Positions 13,038 to 23,884 of a stretch of 64,000 bases of DNA are shown here, one piece after another. The position numbers and the translations under genes were made by a program. The notes below the pieces were generated by a model. The model had not been told where the DNA came from, made no database searches, and saw nothing but the letters and a program-made list of their open reading frames with translations. Location of the stretch: the NCBI GenBank assembly GCA_001910725.1, contig MJGA01000017.1:62001-126000 (forward strand), written 5' to 3'. How positions within the stretch are numbered: the stretch's first letter is position 1; each line of letters begins with the position of its first letter. Source of the DNA: Phanerodontia chrysosporium (taxonomy: Eukaryota > Basidiomycota > Agaricomycetes > Polyporales > Phanerochaetaceae).

Positions 13038-13824
13038 ACGATTTATATTAAGGCGCGTGTTGGTTTCACCTGCCAGCCTCGGAGGCTGACAAGCTACTTA
13101 TCCCAAGGGCCGACAGAAACGGCCGCGCCAGGACGGTTGTCATCCCGCCCACCCCTCGAGAGGACGTACCCACAATGTGAAAGCCAACCACACCCCTCCG
13201 CCATCCCGTCCTCACATGCGGCCGGTTCGCATGGAGTAGGGACGACGGTCCGGCAGGGGCGCGGCGACCCCACACCGCAGGCAGCCCCTTCAGGTGTATC
13301 TTAGCTTCCCCGGCCGCACCCAGTCCCAGCAGTGGATGCATCTTGACGGCCGAGTACTGACCCCCAGGGCCCTCGGAGAGGGCTACACCGGGACGCCTGC
13401 GGGTTAGGCAGACGCCCCACCCCGGGGGAAGGAATGGTGGAACTGGGGTGATGGGGAAGGGGAGGGTATACATGGTGTACAGGGATGATGGAGGATACAG
13501 GCATGCCGACGAACACCGGGAGTACATGAGTGGCGAGGGGGATAGGGACAACGGTGGCGACAGGAATCGCAGGGACAACATCGACGCTTACAACAATAAT
13601 AACAGAACAAACAGGCGACATACAGCAGAATGCGCGACATGCGCGACATGGAAGACAGGTCCGCAAAGGAGAGTAGGGAGGAGACGGAGCTAGCAAGGGA
13701 AGAGGGGGAGGAAGTGGGAAAAGTGAGAGCTGCGTTGGCCAGAAAACGACGAACAGGCGAGTACTTATACGGCTCCGGGGCGAGAGGCTGACACGCCGTC
13801 ACGTTACCTGCATGTTTAACGCGA
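13038..13824 (-). repeat. Dispersed repeat, copy A (LTR-like), minus orientation
   Basis: The reverse complement of this stretch matches 24713-25251. The best-preserved part is about 390 bp, 13038-13428 here against 24861-25251 there, differing mostly by transitions. At the far end both share a TAACGTGAC box followed by GCGTGTCAGCC and a TATA-like GTATAAGTA. Copy A carries about 250 bp more in the middle (roughly 13430-13690). A promoter-like box at one end and no credible long coding frame suggest a solo LTR or another non-autonomous element, but no TG..CA ends or target duplication could be fixed. Confidence 0.75.
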
Positions 13825-14506
13825 ACCAACAAGGGGGGCTAACCGGTACCGTCGCGGCGTATGCCTCCGCGACTTCGCTCTCGATCACCTCCGAGGGCAC
13901 CCCGAGGACCACTCAATCGAGCGGCTTTCGCGCGAGTCTATCGCGGCCGCGAAGTGCTTTTCGTGCCGTGCTGCCCATGGCGAGCTGCCTGTGAGCGTCG
14001 CCCGTCGACACGCGGCTACTTCAAGACCTATTGCAGACACCTAGACTCGTGTATTTTGTGCTTGCAACGATACGCAAAGTTTGCGGGGCCGCAGAGTCGC
14101 CGTCGCGAAGTTCGTTCGTTCGATCCAACCCAAGAAGCCTTCCCGATCCGGGTGTGCTGAGACGGAGATCGCATGGACGTTCTCCGCGAGCTCACCGCTC
14201 TGAACCTCCTATAAATACACATCCCTTGGCCAGCAGGGACCCCTGTCTCCTCCAGCTAGACATCTTATACCCGATATCCGTGAAGTCGCCGCGGCCTTGG
14301 ACGCATCCCATGAGCGCTTGCCGTACAGCGATCGAGACCCCGGAAACTCCTGACCGCTGTCATCCTCCTCATCGGTGCCAAACCTGCAAAGACTGCCTCG
14401 TCGTACTGAAGATGGAATCCATACCGCAAGGATTACTGAAGCATAACAACAACTCAAAGCCCATTATATAGCCGCGAACAAGCTTTCGCGAGGAGCGCCC
14501 CCTGCC
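13825..14506. other. Intergenic between repeat A and fucosyltransferase-like gene 1
   Basis: No gene is supported. A short stretch (CACACCCGGATCGGGAAG on the minus strand near 14140) resembles a stretch near 24080 beside repeat copy B, so the repeat may extend further in a decayed form. Confidence 0.35.
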
Positions 14507-16264
14507 CTACCACATACGCGTCGAATCCGGGGACATCTTCCTCGCCATGCGCAGCATCGCGATGTTTGACGTCAAGCTCGAGAACTGCAAGCAACAAGGG
14601 TGTCAACGCCAGTGCAGCTGCAGACTCAGGCACGGAACAACGCACGCCATTACCAATAAACACCTGCGCTCGCTCGCCGACGAGCATGTCGAGCGTCTGG
14701 GACGTATACTTCTGCTCGGGCGTGAGTACCATGTCGCGGCTCGTCGCGACGTGCTCCCATGCATACGCAGCGCGGAGCGCGTCCTTGAGCTCCTTGAGCC
14801 ACGCGCGGTCCGCGTTCGACATGACATACACCGCGCGGAGGCCGCGTCCTACAGCGCTCGCGCGGACCTGCTCGACCTTCGCGACGACCTGCGCGACGTC
14901 GGGCAGGCACCGGCGCATATACACCGCGCACCGCGCCTCCCCACCGGCATCGTCCGGCGGCGGCGCCCACGGGTCCGGGAAGGCCGGGAACATGTTGAAC
15001 GCGTTGAAGCCCGCGCCCCACGCGCACAGGTTCGCGCAGTGCTCGACAAAGTCGCCGCGCCGGATGTGCAGCGCGAGCAGCCCGTCCAGGCGTGCGTGCG
15101 GGTCGATGCAGTGCGGGCATCCCGCCGCGGCGACGTACGGCGCGATGAGCGGCGCGGGCGCGAAGAGGTGCCGGTTCGCGGCAAAGGCGGTGTGTGCGGG
15201 CTCGCCCCAGCCGAAGAGCCGCAGGATGGGCGACTGCGAGAGGGTCGGCCACATTGGCAGGATTTCGGCTGGCGTGCCAAACATGCTGGGCGTGCGCGTA
15301 AGGTGTCGTGTGGCGCAAGGCGTGTACGTGGTAAAAACTCACAAAACGTGGTAGATACTGCCAGAGTGTCGCTCGACCTCGAGACATGGGTCTTCTATAT
15401 CCTGGATGTAGCGGACCCATGTATCCGTAATCTTGCGTGCGTCTGCACCTTCGCCGTGCAGCTTGCGGACTTCGTCGGCTCGGATGACGGTCTTGTTGGG
15501 CATATCAGGTCCCAATACTCCTTGACCACTGCCCGAGGGTATGGTCATCGTCTTCAAATGGTCCACCAACAATAGGCCCTGTAAAGCGGTATGTGTACAT
15601 CAACTATGGTGATTTAATAGAGCGAGGTGCACCTGATATCAAGGCAGATAGTGGTATTCGGGAGGGAATTGTATTGTTTCCAAATTTTGCATATTCCGGG
15701 CCGTCACGGTCCCAAGTATAGTTGTCAAATACGTATCTGTTGGGAACGTTCAAAGTGCATATATGCTAACATGGGGAGGGATACTCACGAGCGTCCAGTC
15801 TCGTACACCAACTGTGCATTGAAAACCATGTCTTGCATAAAGTTTCCGAATCCAGACCCTGTGGCGCACGTGAGAGGGCGCACTACGCGCTGACCGGCGC
15901 ACGGCTTACATTGCGTGTGGTCCGCAACCCACATATATTTCTTACCGCCTTCGAACGCGCGGCTCGGGTCGTGCTGAGGAAGCGCAAGCTCCGCACGATG
16001 GTACTCCGGGTATAGCGGCGGCAGCGGCTCCTCTACAGGTTGGGGCTGGGGCTCTGGCGCGGCTCGCCAGAGGGACTGGGCGGCATCGTAGGGGACACTG
16101 TAGAAGCCAACGAGCACGGCGGTGGCGACGAACACGAAGAGCGTCGATACGACGCGGCGGCGCTTGAGTAGGCGTGAGGCACGGGCAGAGAGGGGCGTGC
16201 GCCTCTCCTTGCCGCGCTCTGAGGAGGGGAGGAGGTCGTAGTCGGATGGGCGCGAGCCGAACAT
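14507..16264 (-). CDS. Fucosyltransferase-like type II membrane protein, paralogue 1
   Basis: The protein looks like a Golgi enzyme of the GDP-fucose O-fucosyltransferase superfamily. It has a short basic cytosolic tail, a single anchor (VVSTLFVFVATAVLVGFYSV, about 16080-16150) and a lumenal domain. The superfamily's HxRRxD motif is present as LALHIRRGDFVEHC, followed later by YTSQTLDMLVGERAQVFIGN and, across the last intron, GFSSLTSNIAMLRMARKM. It ends with a TAG at 14507 after SPDSTRMW. Introns fit near 14520-14575, 15283-15341, 15595-15648, 15734-15788 and one in-frame 51-nt intron near 15849-15899. Two one-base breaks near 15531 and 15498 sit next to GGG and CCC runs and are closed by comparison with the paralogue at 46-47.7 kb. 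Donor and acceptor substrates are unknown. Confidence 0.8.
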
Positions 16265-17163
16265 GAGGGTGCGGGAAACAGGAGACGACGCGGCCAGCGC
16301 ATATATGTAGTGTCTGACGGCATCACGCTGCTGCCAGCGACGACGTCAGCGTGCAGCAGCTGGATTGCCTCCTCTAGAGGAGCGCGACACCGGCCGTGAC
16401 GCCGCACATGCCGATGCGGGCCCCGCGCAGCACCCCGAGAAAGGCTCCTATCCCAGACGCGTGCATACTACAAAAAGTATATCTCGTCAGAGACAAGACC
16501 AAACCATCAAACAGTACTGTCGCACTCAAGGACGTGTGTGGTGCGTATGCACGACTGTGGCTGTGGTATCAGACCAGTGGCGAGCCGACTCGGAGATGCT
16601 TCTAAATCACCAAAGTGGCTAACGATATCCCTGCTGCAGCGTGAAGCGTGTATGCTTGCGAACGATCATATTTGGCCCATCTGGTAAGCCTTTCAGCTGT
16701 ATTACAGGAGGAATCCTCAAACAAGGCGCATGCACAACATCGCTGCGTCGCGTGCCAACCTCGAAAACAACCACTTAGCGCCACGCCGTCCCCACGCCTC
16801 CGTAGACTAGACTAGAATGGTACTTACTTGCAAGCTTCCGCGAACTCGAACTCTTAATGCGGTGGGGATTGCTGATAGTAGACCGTGGCGCTCGTGCAAA
16901 ACGCCAACATGCCCTGGGCTACCTGGGGAAACAGGCCGCCATCATACGAGCTCCCCTGGTGTACAACCATTTCTTCAGCTTGTCTTCTGTACCTCAGCAG
17001 ACCGCTGAGCATCGAGATTAGCAGTGGTGATATGTACGAGGCAGGACCGAGGCATTTGTCTGAGACAACGTGGGTGAACGTCGTCGCGTGCGCTGATCGG
17101 GCACGGCGCGAGCGCGTCCGCCACAGCGCTTTGCACACTTGCCTCCAACCATCATCTCATACC
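16265..17163. other. Divergent intergenic region
   Basis: It lies between fucosyltransferase-like gene 1 (-) and Rpp1 (+) and probably holds both promoters. I see no coding frame with family support. Confidence 0.45.
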
Positions 17164-18503
17164 ATGTATATTGACCTCAACGTTCCTGTACCAGTCGTCG
17201 CAGATGCGGCCCCGGTTCAATCAAAGAAAAGCAAGGGGAAGCAGCCACAGCAGCCGCAGAAAGACCAGCCTGCAGTGTCATTCACACCTGCCCAAATCTC
17301 CGCGATGGAGGCCAGAATCGACCTCCTCCAGCATTGTACGTCTCGTCTTCTTTCGTACCAAGCCGATCTCATGTAAGCAGGGCAGTGGGGTATACTGTGC
17401 TTGCGTTGAATCAGATTGTGCAAAAACGAGTCGATCCCAAGACTCACGTCAACGTCCTGGACCCGCTTTTGGCGCAGCTACGAAAGAGGAGCGGACTAGC
17501 ATTCTTGAAGCGGCTCACCATCGTGCTGGACGAGGACAGTGAGAAGGGCTTTGGGCTGGTACGTCCTCAAAGTATGTCCTGCCGGTGCCGCCTCTCAGAC
17601 CTGCACAGACAACAGGAAACGCCTCCCTATTCTCGCCCTACGACATCATAGCCCTGCTCCCTACCACCGCAACATCCTTCTCGCTCGCGTGTCTATCGCA
17701 CACGACGCCCTCACCGCTCACCGCGCACATCATTTCGCTCCCGCTGACCCTTCCGCGGCTCCCCTTCAACCTCAAACACACGATGGTGCGCACCGCGCTC
17801 AAAAACGGCGCGGTCTTCGAGCTGTCGTACGCGGGCGCGCTGGGCGCGGAAGGCGACGCCGCAAGTGCTCTCGTGGGCGGGAGCGAGGGCGGATCGGCCG
17901 CGAAGCGCAACTGGTGGGCCGCGGCGCGCGAGGTTGCACGCGTGACGAAGGGGAAGGGCATCGTGGTCACTGGCGGCGTCACGAATCAAGCAGATCTGCG
18001 TGCACCGAGGGACGTAGGAAACCTGTGCGTGCAACAGTGCCTCGAAGCCAGCAGTTGCTTACGAGGGCGATAGGATCACCTTGCTGGGCTTGCCGCAGAA
18101 CGTCGCGCACGACGCGTCGACAAAGACGGCACAATCGCTGATCCTGCGTGCACGTATGTCCCCATCGCCTCCGCTCTCGTCTTTCCGCTGACGGTTTGTG
18201 TCAGAAACGCGGAGAACCTACAGGGCGGTGTTCTCTGAGCCTACGGTTATCATCCCAGAGACATCTCTGTCGCAACCTGGGCCGGGTCCAGAGCCAACCG
18301 GGACTATGTCTACAGAGAGCTCACTCCCAACCACCGAAATGGACGCCGACAAAGTTACTGGCAAGAAGCGGACGCGTACCGAGGACGAGCCATCGACAGT
18401 ACCCGATCCGTCTGCAGCGCCGAAGCAGGCGGCGAAGGTTGATGAGCAGGGGCAAAGGAAGAAAAAGAAGGCAAAGGGGAATGGGAATAAGGGGAGCAGC
18501 TGA
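17164..18503 (+). CDS. RNase P/MRP protein subunit Rpp1/Rpp30
   Basis: Rpp1/Rpp30 is a TIM-barrel protein subunit of RNase P (tRNA 5' processing) and RNase MRP (rRNA processing) in the nucleus. The start MYIDLNVPVPVV matches the family's N-terminus. After the first intron (about 17337-17387) it reads LGYTVLALNQIV, then KRLTIVLDEDSEKGFGL, FSPYDIIALLPTT, HIISLPLTLPRLPFNLKH, and FELSYAGAL with the later KGIVVTGGV. The 3' exons give NLITLLGLPQNVAHDAS and a basic, low-complexity tail (KKKKAKGNGNKGSS) with TGA at 18501. Introns fit near 18025-18073 and 18155-18205. A frame break near 17575 needs one base or an unrecognised small intron. At about 360 residues the length is usual for fungi. Confidence 0.87.
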
Positions 18504-19456
18504 GTTCTTAAAGTTCGCTCCATGTACCATACTTGTGACCTTATCTCAGAACTGTTGTCCTCATATACGCTCTTGGTTCTGAACGCGACAGTGCAGAATC
18601 AGACGCGAAAAGTAGTCTCATCATGGGAAATAGGCCTCAAAACATGCTCCCTCGCGGTGAGGTTACAGAGGCCGAGGCTGCTAACGCGGTTCTGGTGCAC
18701 GGTTGTAGGCGCTGCGCAAAAGCGCTGCTAGCAAGCTCCAAGTGCTGCTACTGTAGCGTCTGGTAGATTGCAAACGTCCATCAGGTTGCAAATCGTTCCG
18801 CCAACGAAGGACACGCCCCTCCAGGACGAAAATACTGCAGCAGTGAGCCGGATGGTATACCATAACATTGTTTGGTATTCACAATATTCGGTCCAGGAGG
18901 GAGCAGTGCGCAAAGACATCAGTCTGATTTGCACTCGCGGCAGTATCCTGCGGCAGAGATCCTGCGAGATCCTGTATAGCTACACGCCTGAGGTCCTCAA
19001 GGCAATAGCTTCATAGTCAAATGCAGCCTACGAGACTAGCAGATAGAGGATCCTCTGCGTACTGCACGCGAAGTCACCAGTCTTAGACATCGAGCAGTGG
19101 CCGAGAGGAGCTAGAGCGTGACATCTTGGTGCCAGCCGACCAATCGGACCGTGGTGCGCCCGGATTGCCATCCTGTCACCGCCGTGACAACTTTCCACCA
19201 GGTTGCAAACCTCGACTTGCTCGCATCGAAGTCCTCTTGTCGCTGACGGCTATGACCATAAATCTCTTATAATTGTGAGCGGTGTCATGCACAAGGAGTC
19301 GCAGAACGCTAACACAATTGCGCCCGTGACAGGTGCTCGTAGAGCGGCAAGATGGGTCAGGACCTCTAATCCTTTGCAATCTACTAGACGCTACAGTATC
19401 GTTTCCGCGTCGTGCCAACAGGCTTCCCTGCTTCTCTAGCACAGCCTGTCATGCCG

Positions 19457-19468
19457 GAAATTCGCACG
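19457..19468 (+). promoter_or_regulatory. Shared upstream motif of tandem gene I
   Basis: GAAATTCGCACG is identical to 21918-21929 upstream of tandem gene II. It lies 170-182 bases before the start codon in gene I and 155-166 in gene II. It could be a regulator site or simply surviving homology from the duplication. Confidence 0.45.
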
Positions 19469-19545
19469 TGTTGGTAAGAGCGCGCTATTAATTCTAGACG
19501 CGCCGGCATGGGAGTGCTGAACTCTACCAGCGATTTCGGCGTGCC

Positions 19546-19552
19546 TATATAA
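19546..19552 (+). promoter_or_regulatory. TATA box of tandem gene I
   Basis: TATATAA lies about 90 bases before the ATG at 19639, a usual fungal position. Gene II has the weaker TTTATAG near 22002. Confidence 0.55.
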
Positions 19553-19638
19553 CCCACTAGTACGCCAATGCGTGCGCACAGTTCCGTCGTATACTGCCTG
19601 CGATATCGCCCATCACCCAACTACACTTCAAGTTCGCC

Positions 19639-21423
19639 ATGCTTTTCGCCTTCGGTTGGTCCACAGGCACGTACTTTGTTGCGAACGGCAAGAAGGATAA
19701 ATGGTCAGTATCTCACATGGCCACTCGAGCTACCTAGAGCTGAAGATGCCCAGGAACGGCCTCCCGCCGACGCTGTCTAGTCACCTGAGAGAGAACTACT
19801 ACGTCTTGGAGACCATCGCACTCGGCGAGCACAATACATGGTTTTACAAGGATGCCCCACGCGTAGGACATACCGGGCCCCTCCATCGCGGTATGTCGCT
19901 CCCGACCATGCGCCGCGATCAATTCGTCGTGTAACCCTCTCCTGCACATCACCTAGTATCCCCCTCCGTCGCCGTCCACTACCCGCGCGTCAACGAGATC
20001 TGCCAGTCCGGCGTAAGCGTGCTTTGGATCGCGTTCGGACCGGATGGAAAATATGTAGTCAAGACCGCGAGTAAGACCTTGACCTCCGAGTCGAACATGA
20101 CCCGTCAGGATCCAGACACCGGGTTCCGCATTCCTCTGCGATGTGCGTCGTTCGGACATAATGGCGCGTGGGTGGCGGTGGATCAGGACGACACTGTCCG
20201 CTCTGAAGGTCTTTCTCAGGTGGTCATGACAGCGCTGAACGCTAAGCCTGTCAAGGTATTTATAGCAGCTGATCGCCAAACTATCATAACTCACGCGCGC
20301 CATTGTCTTGACTCAAGAACGTGCATCTCAGCCCGTATTCATCGACATTCAATTTCATCGAGTACCTAGATGGCACTATAACTTACAAGCTGCCGCCTGA
20401 TTGCAAGGAAAGCTACATCGAGGTCTCTAAAGTATGTACGTGAGGTTTCCTATCCTACCAACCATGCTCTTCTTATCAGTCCACGCCATAGTACCTATCA
20501 TTTACCGTCCTGTAACCCCCGGAGGTTGGTAAACCGGTAACCATCGTGGCTACAACGCTCTGACCCATGTTAGAATTAACTGTGAAGAAGCGAATCCTAT
20601 TCGCGTTCGGTGCCGGTGGCAATCAATTCTTCATATCACAGGGCAGTACTGCCAAGTGGCCAGTCCGCCCTCTTCTACTCTCTCCAAGTTCATGTTCTAA
20701 CGTGCCACCAGGAAGGGCTGGGCCTCATCTGTGGAGGATCGGCTGAAGCGAAAGGGTACCATAGACGCATTTTCCGCCGGCGACAACCAGTCGATTTTCT
20801 GGAAGCAGGGCGATTCCAGTTGGGGTGCGCTGTCTACAGCGACGCGCTCTGCGGCTTGGCTAACACGGAGCAGTATCGGATGGTGCAAGGTACGCGTATC
20901 CGACGGTCTGGAAGTTCTGGCAATCTGGCAGGAAGATCAACTGGGTCGCGTTTGGTCCTAATGGACAGTGCGTAATCAACACAGAAGACGGAGTGTACGC
21001 TTCCAGGATTGCTACCATGCTCCGCAAGAACAAGGATACCGGCCTTTACATACCAACGCGATGCGCATCCTTCGGGTACGGGGGCTCCTGGGTCGTAGTA
21101 GAGAACGACGGCACCCTCCGTAGCTGGGGGCTGTCGGAGAGCGTCCTCGAGAAGCTCAAGGGCAAGAACGTGCGGGTACGCGCACCACTTGTCTGTACCC
21201 CAACACGATACTCACTCAGGTCCATGCAGAATGTGCAACTGTCCAGGACAGATCCAGAGCGGTTCTATGCGGAGTTCATGGACGGGACGACTGCGTCGTG
21301 GATACGGAAGGACTGGCACGAGGATGTCCTAACGGTACAGAAGGCCTGTAAGTTTCCTGTCTCCAATATGTGTACTGCCACCCGCTATGCTGACTCTTTA
21401 TGCTGCCAGCATCCGCAACCTAG
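19639..21423 (+). CDS. Unrecognised two-module protein, tandem gene I
   Basis: I do not recognise this family. Splicing at consistent short introns gives about 410 residues in two related modules. Module A: FAFGWSTGTYFVANGKKDKW, then ENYYVLETIALGEHNTWFYK, IAFGPDGKYVVKT, RCASFGHNGAWVAVDQDD, and NVHLSPYSSTFNFIEYLDGT. A linker exon (near 20481-20525) leads to ELTVKKRILFAFG, which opens module B: SQGSTAKW, DAFSAGDNQSIFWKQGDSSW, WVAFGPNGQCVINT, RCASFGYGGSWVVVENDGT, NVQLSRTDPERFYAEFMDGT. It ends KASSAT if the last intron (about 21351-21408) is used, otherwise the frame runs to 21568. No signal peptide or membrane helix is evident. The repeated FGPDG and SFG-x-G-x-W-V-x-V patterns suggest beta-rich repeats. 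One intron needs a GC donor (20698). No frame break is needed. Promoter elements lie at 19457 and 19546. Confidence 0.7.
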
Positions 21424-22083
21424 GCCCTTTGCAGATCGTCAGTCGCCGTCACACCCTCCGATTCCTCTTGGACACACGTTGTACTTTTCAAGCAGACAGG
21501 GCTGCTCGGAGAGCGTGGGCGGAGAAAAGGAGAGAACACAGACAAATGCAGACGACGACGGCAGCTGAGTGCTTGATGCTTGTGCATGTACTGTGATTGT
21601 GACTGTTTCCTAGTCCCGAGGCGGTTCATTCCATCGATGTCATACACGTTCCTACTTCACAGAACAGTGAGAAAAGTCATGCTGACCCGGCTTGCAGACT
21701 CGGGCCTTGATACACGTTGTTATCATGGGGCAGTCTTAGGGTTTATAGAAGGCGAATCCGATGCAGGTCGGGTGCTGGGCTATGTGCGCAGTGAGAAAGT
21801 GCCACGGCAGAGCTGCTTAAGTGTTGCTATCATATCGCACACGCGAGGGTTGCTATTGAAGCCAAGGGCGGCCAACAAACTTCCCTGTCTCACTGCCGAG
21901 CACTGCTTGCAGTGTCAGAAATTCGCACGAACTAATGGGAACGCGCGACACAGACATCGGGAGGACGGACACCAGGATGATGAGCTTTATTGACGAACGT
22001 ATTTATAGCGGCAGATACCAGTGCCACCCCCATTGTCGCCTTCACCCCACACCCTCTTCTGCCTCTCTCACATCCCGTACATC
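21424..22083. other. Intergenic between the tandem paralogues
   Basis: No gene is seen. The region holds the 3' end of gene I and the promoter of gene II, with the shared motif at 21918-21929. Confidence 0.5.
21918..21929 (+). promoter_or_regulatory. Shared upstream motif of tandem gene II
   Basis: GAAATTCGCACG is identical to the motif before gene I. A second similarity follows it in both genes (GAGCGCGC against GAACGCGC, 11-13 bases downstream). Confidence 0.45.
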
Positions 22084-23884
22084 ATGCTCTTTGCATTCGG
22101 CTATACTGAAGGAGCGTACTACATCGCGAATGGGAAGCAAAACCACTGGTGGGTAGTATTACATGAAGTCGCCATAGCTCGACTAATATATGTTGTGTCC
22201 AGGAAAGCCCTGCCGCAATCTCTCGTTGGTCATATCAGGGAGAACTACTATGTCCTGCAAACCATCTCACTCGGGGAGCATGACGCTTGGTTCTATAAAG
22301 ACGCCCCACGGACTGGACATACTGGAAGCCTTCATCGCGGTAGGCCCTCTCCTCCCCCAACAACCCCAGAGCGGTGCCAGTGCAATTGTTAATCCTTTTC
22401 ATGCAGTATCTCCCTCTGTCGCCGTTCACTATCCCCGCGTGAACGAGATCTGCCAGTCGGACGAGGCCGTTAAATGGGTTGCATTCGGACCGGACGGGAA
22501 GTGGGTGGTCAAGACGGACACGAAGACACTGAGTTCTGAGAAGAACATGATGCGAGACAACGAGGACACCGGACACCGCGTTCCTTTACGGTGCGCCACA
22601 TTCGGGCATAACGGTGCATGGCTCGTGGTCGAGAAGGACGGTGCTGTCCGCTCTGAAGGCGTATCCCAGAAGATATTGACTCTTGTGAACAAGAAACCTG
22701 TTAGAGTGCGTGAAATGTTTAGCCGTGCAGTCATTTATTGCTCACCAAATATTCCAGAACGTCCAACTTAGCCCACGGTCGTCGACGATGTATTTCATAG
22801 AGTATGTTGACGGTGAGGTGACCTGGTTCCTGCCAACCTCCTGGCACGAAGATGTCAACAAGGTATCGAGAATGCGTAAGTCGCTTTTGAGTAGCTAGGG
22901 GAATACTATGTTTATCATGATTCATGTACGCCACAGCAACCAGACTCCATCAACCAACCGTTCCTGGGCGTATGTTGAGGCAGTGGCCACTGCTCATAGC
23001 ATGATCTGACGAGCCTTTCATAGTGAAAACCGTGGCGAAACGAATCATCTTTGCATTCAGCCCAGAGACGACGCATTCTGTATATCGAATGGCGACACAG
23101 CAAAGTGGTCAGTAGATCGTTCAATGTTGGCCTGGTCCATAGTCTCATGATGACATATCAGGAAAGGTATGAACACTGGTATGGTGGATCGCCTGAAGAG
23201 GAAGGGCACTATGAGAGCGTTCTCCGTCGGCGACGATGGAGCGTGCTTCTGGAGACAGGACGACTCTAGCTGGGGTGAGCTGTTCATCTCGGTTTAGTGT
23301 CCGGCGTTGCTGACATTGCGCAGTGTCTGACAGCACAAAAATGGCTTACCCGAAGGTCTGGCAGGTCTGGCAGTCTGGCGAGAAGATCAACTGGGTCGCG
23401 TTCGGCCCTGATGGATATTTTGTGATGGACACAGAGAAACGCATCTACGCGTCACGCGCGGCGACACTTCTTCGCAAGTACAAGGACACGGGCAATCAGA
23501 TCCCCCTTCGATGTGCATCCTTTGGGTACGGTGGTGCGTGGGTCACGGTCGAGAACGACGGCACCATCCGCAGCTCGGGGCTGTCGGAGAAGGTCCTCGA
23601 GAAGCTCAGGGGCAAGAATGTGCGGGTACGTATTGGCATCTTAAGTATCGTCGCCGCCCTACAGTTTGCTCACGCTTGTCCAGAACGTTCAACTAGCTAG
23701 AACGGACCCTGACAGGTACTACGTGGAGTACATCGACGGAACGCGGACGTTCTTCCTTCCCAAGGGGTGGCATGAAGATGTTATATACACCGAGAAAGCC
23801 CGTGAGTCCTATGAGATTGCTACCGTGATCTCTCCTACGTCTGTATTGATTATTGTGTTTGCAGACCCAGCGTCCTCAAAATGA
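22084..23884 (+). CDS. Unrecognised two-module protein, tandem gene II
   Basis: This is a paralogue of the gene at 19639, with the same order of modules, the same intron positions and the same orientation. Module A: MLFAFGYTEGAYYIANGK, ENYYVLQTISLGEHDAWFYK, WVAFGPDGKWVVKT, RCATFGHNGAWLVVEKDG, NVQLSPRSSTMYFIEYVDGE. The linker exon (about 22939-22971) gives PTRLHQPTVPG and then LKTVAKRIIFAFS. Module B: ISNGDTAKW, DRLKRKGTMRAFSVGDDG, WVAFGPDGYFVMDT, RCASFGYGGAWVTVENDGT, NVQLARTDPDRYYVEYIDGT, ending KAHPASSK at 23884. One base must be added near 23065 to read DDAFCISNGDTAKW, as paralogy requires. Function is unknown. The conserved spacing of aromatic and Gly residues argues for a real, folded product. 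Alternatively each module could be a separate gene, but the shared linker exon speaks against that. Confidence 0.7.

Larger units (their letters stand above)
18504..19638. other. Intergenic upstream of tandem gene I
   Basis: No gene is supported. The octamer-like TTGCAAA recurs (near 18768, 18786 and 19203). The 3' end of the stretch is the promoter of tandem gene I, with a motif shared with gene II at 19457-19468 and a TATA box at 19546. Confidence 0.45.
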
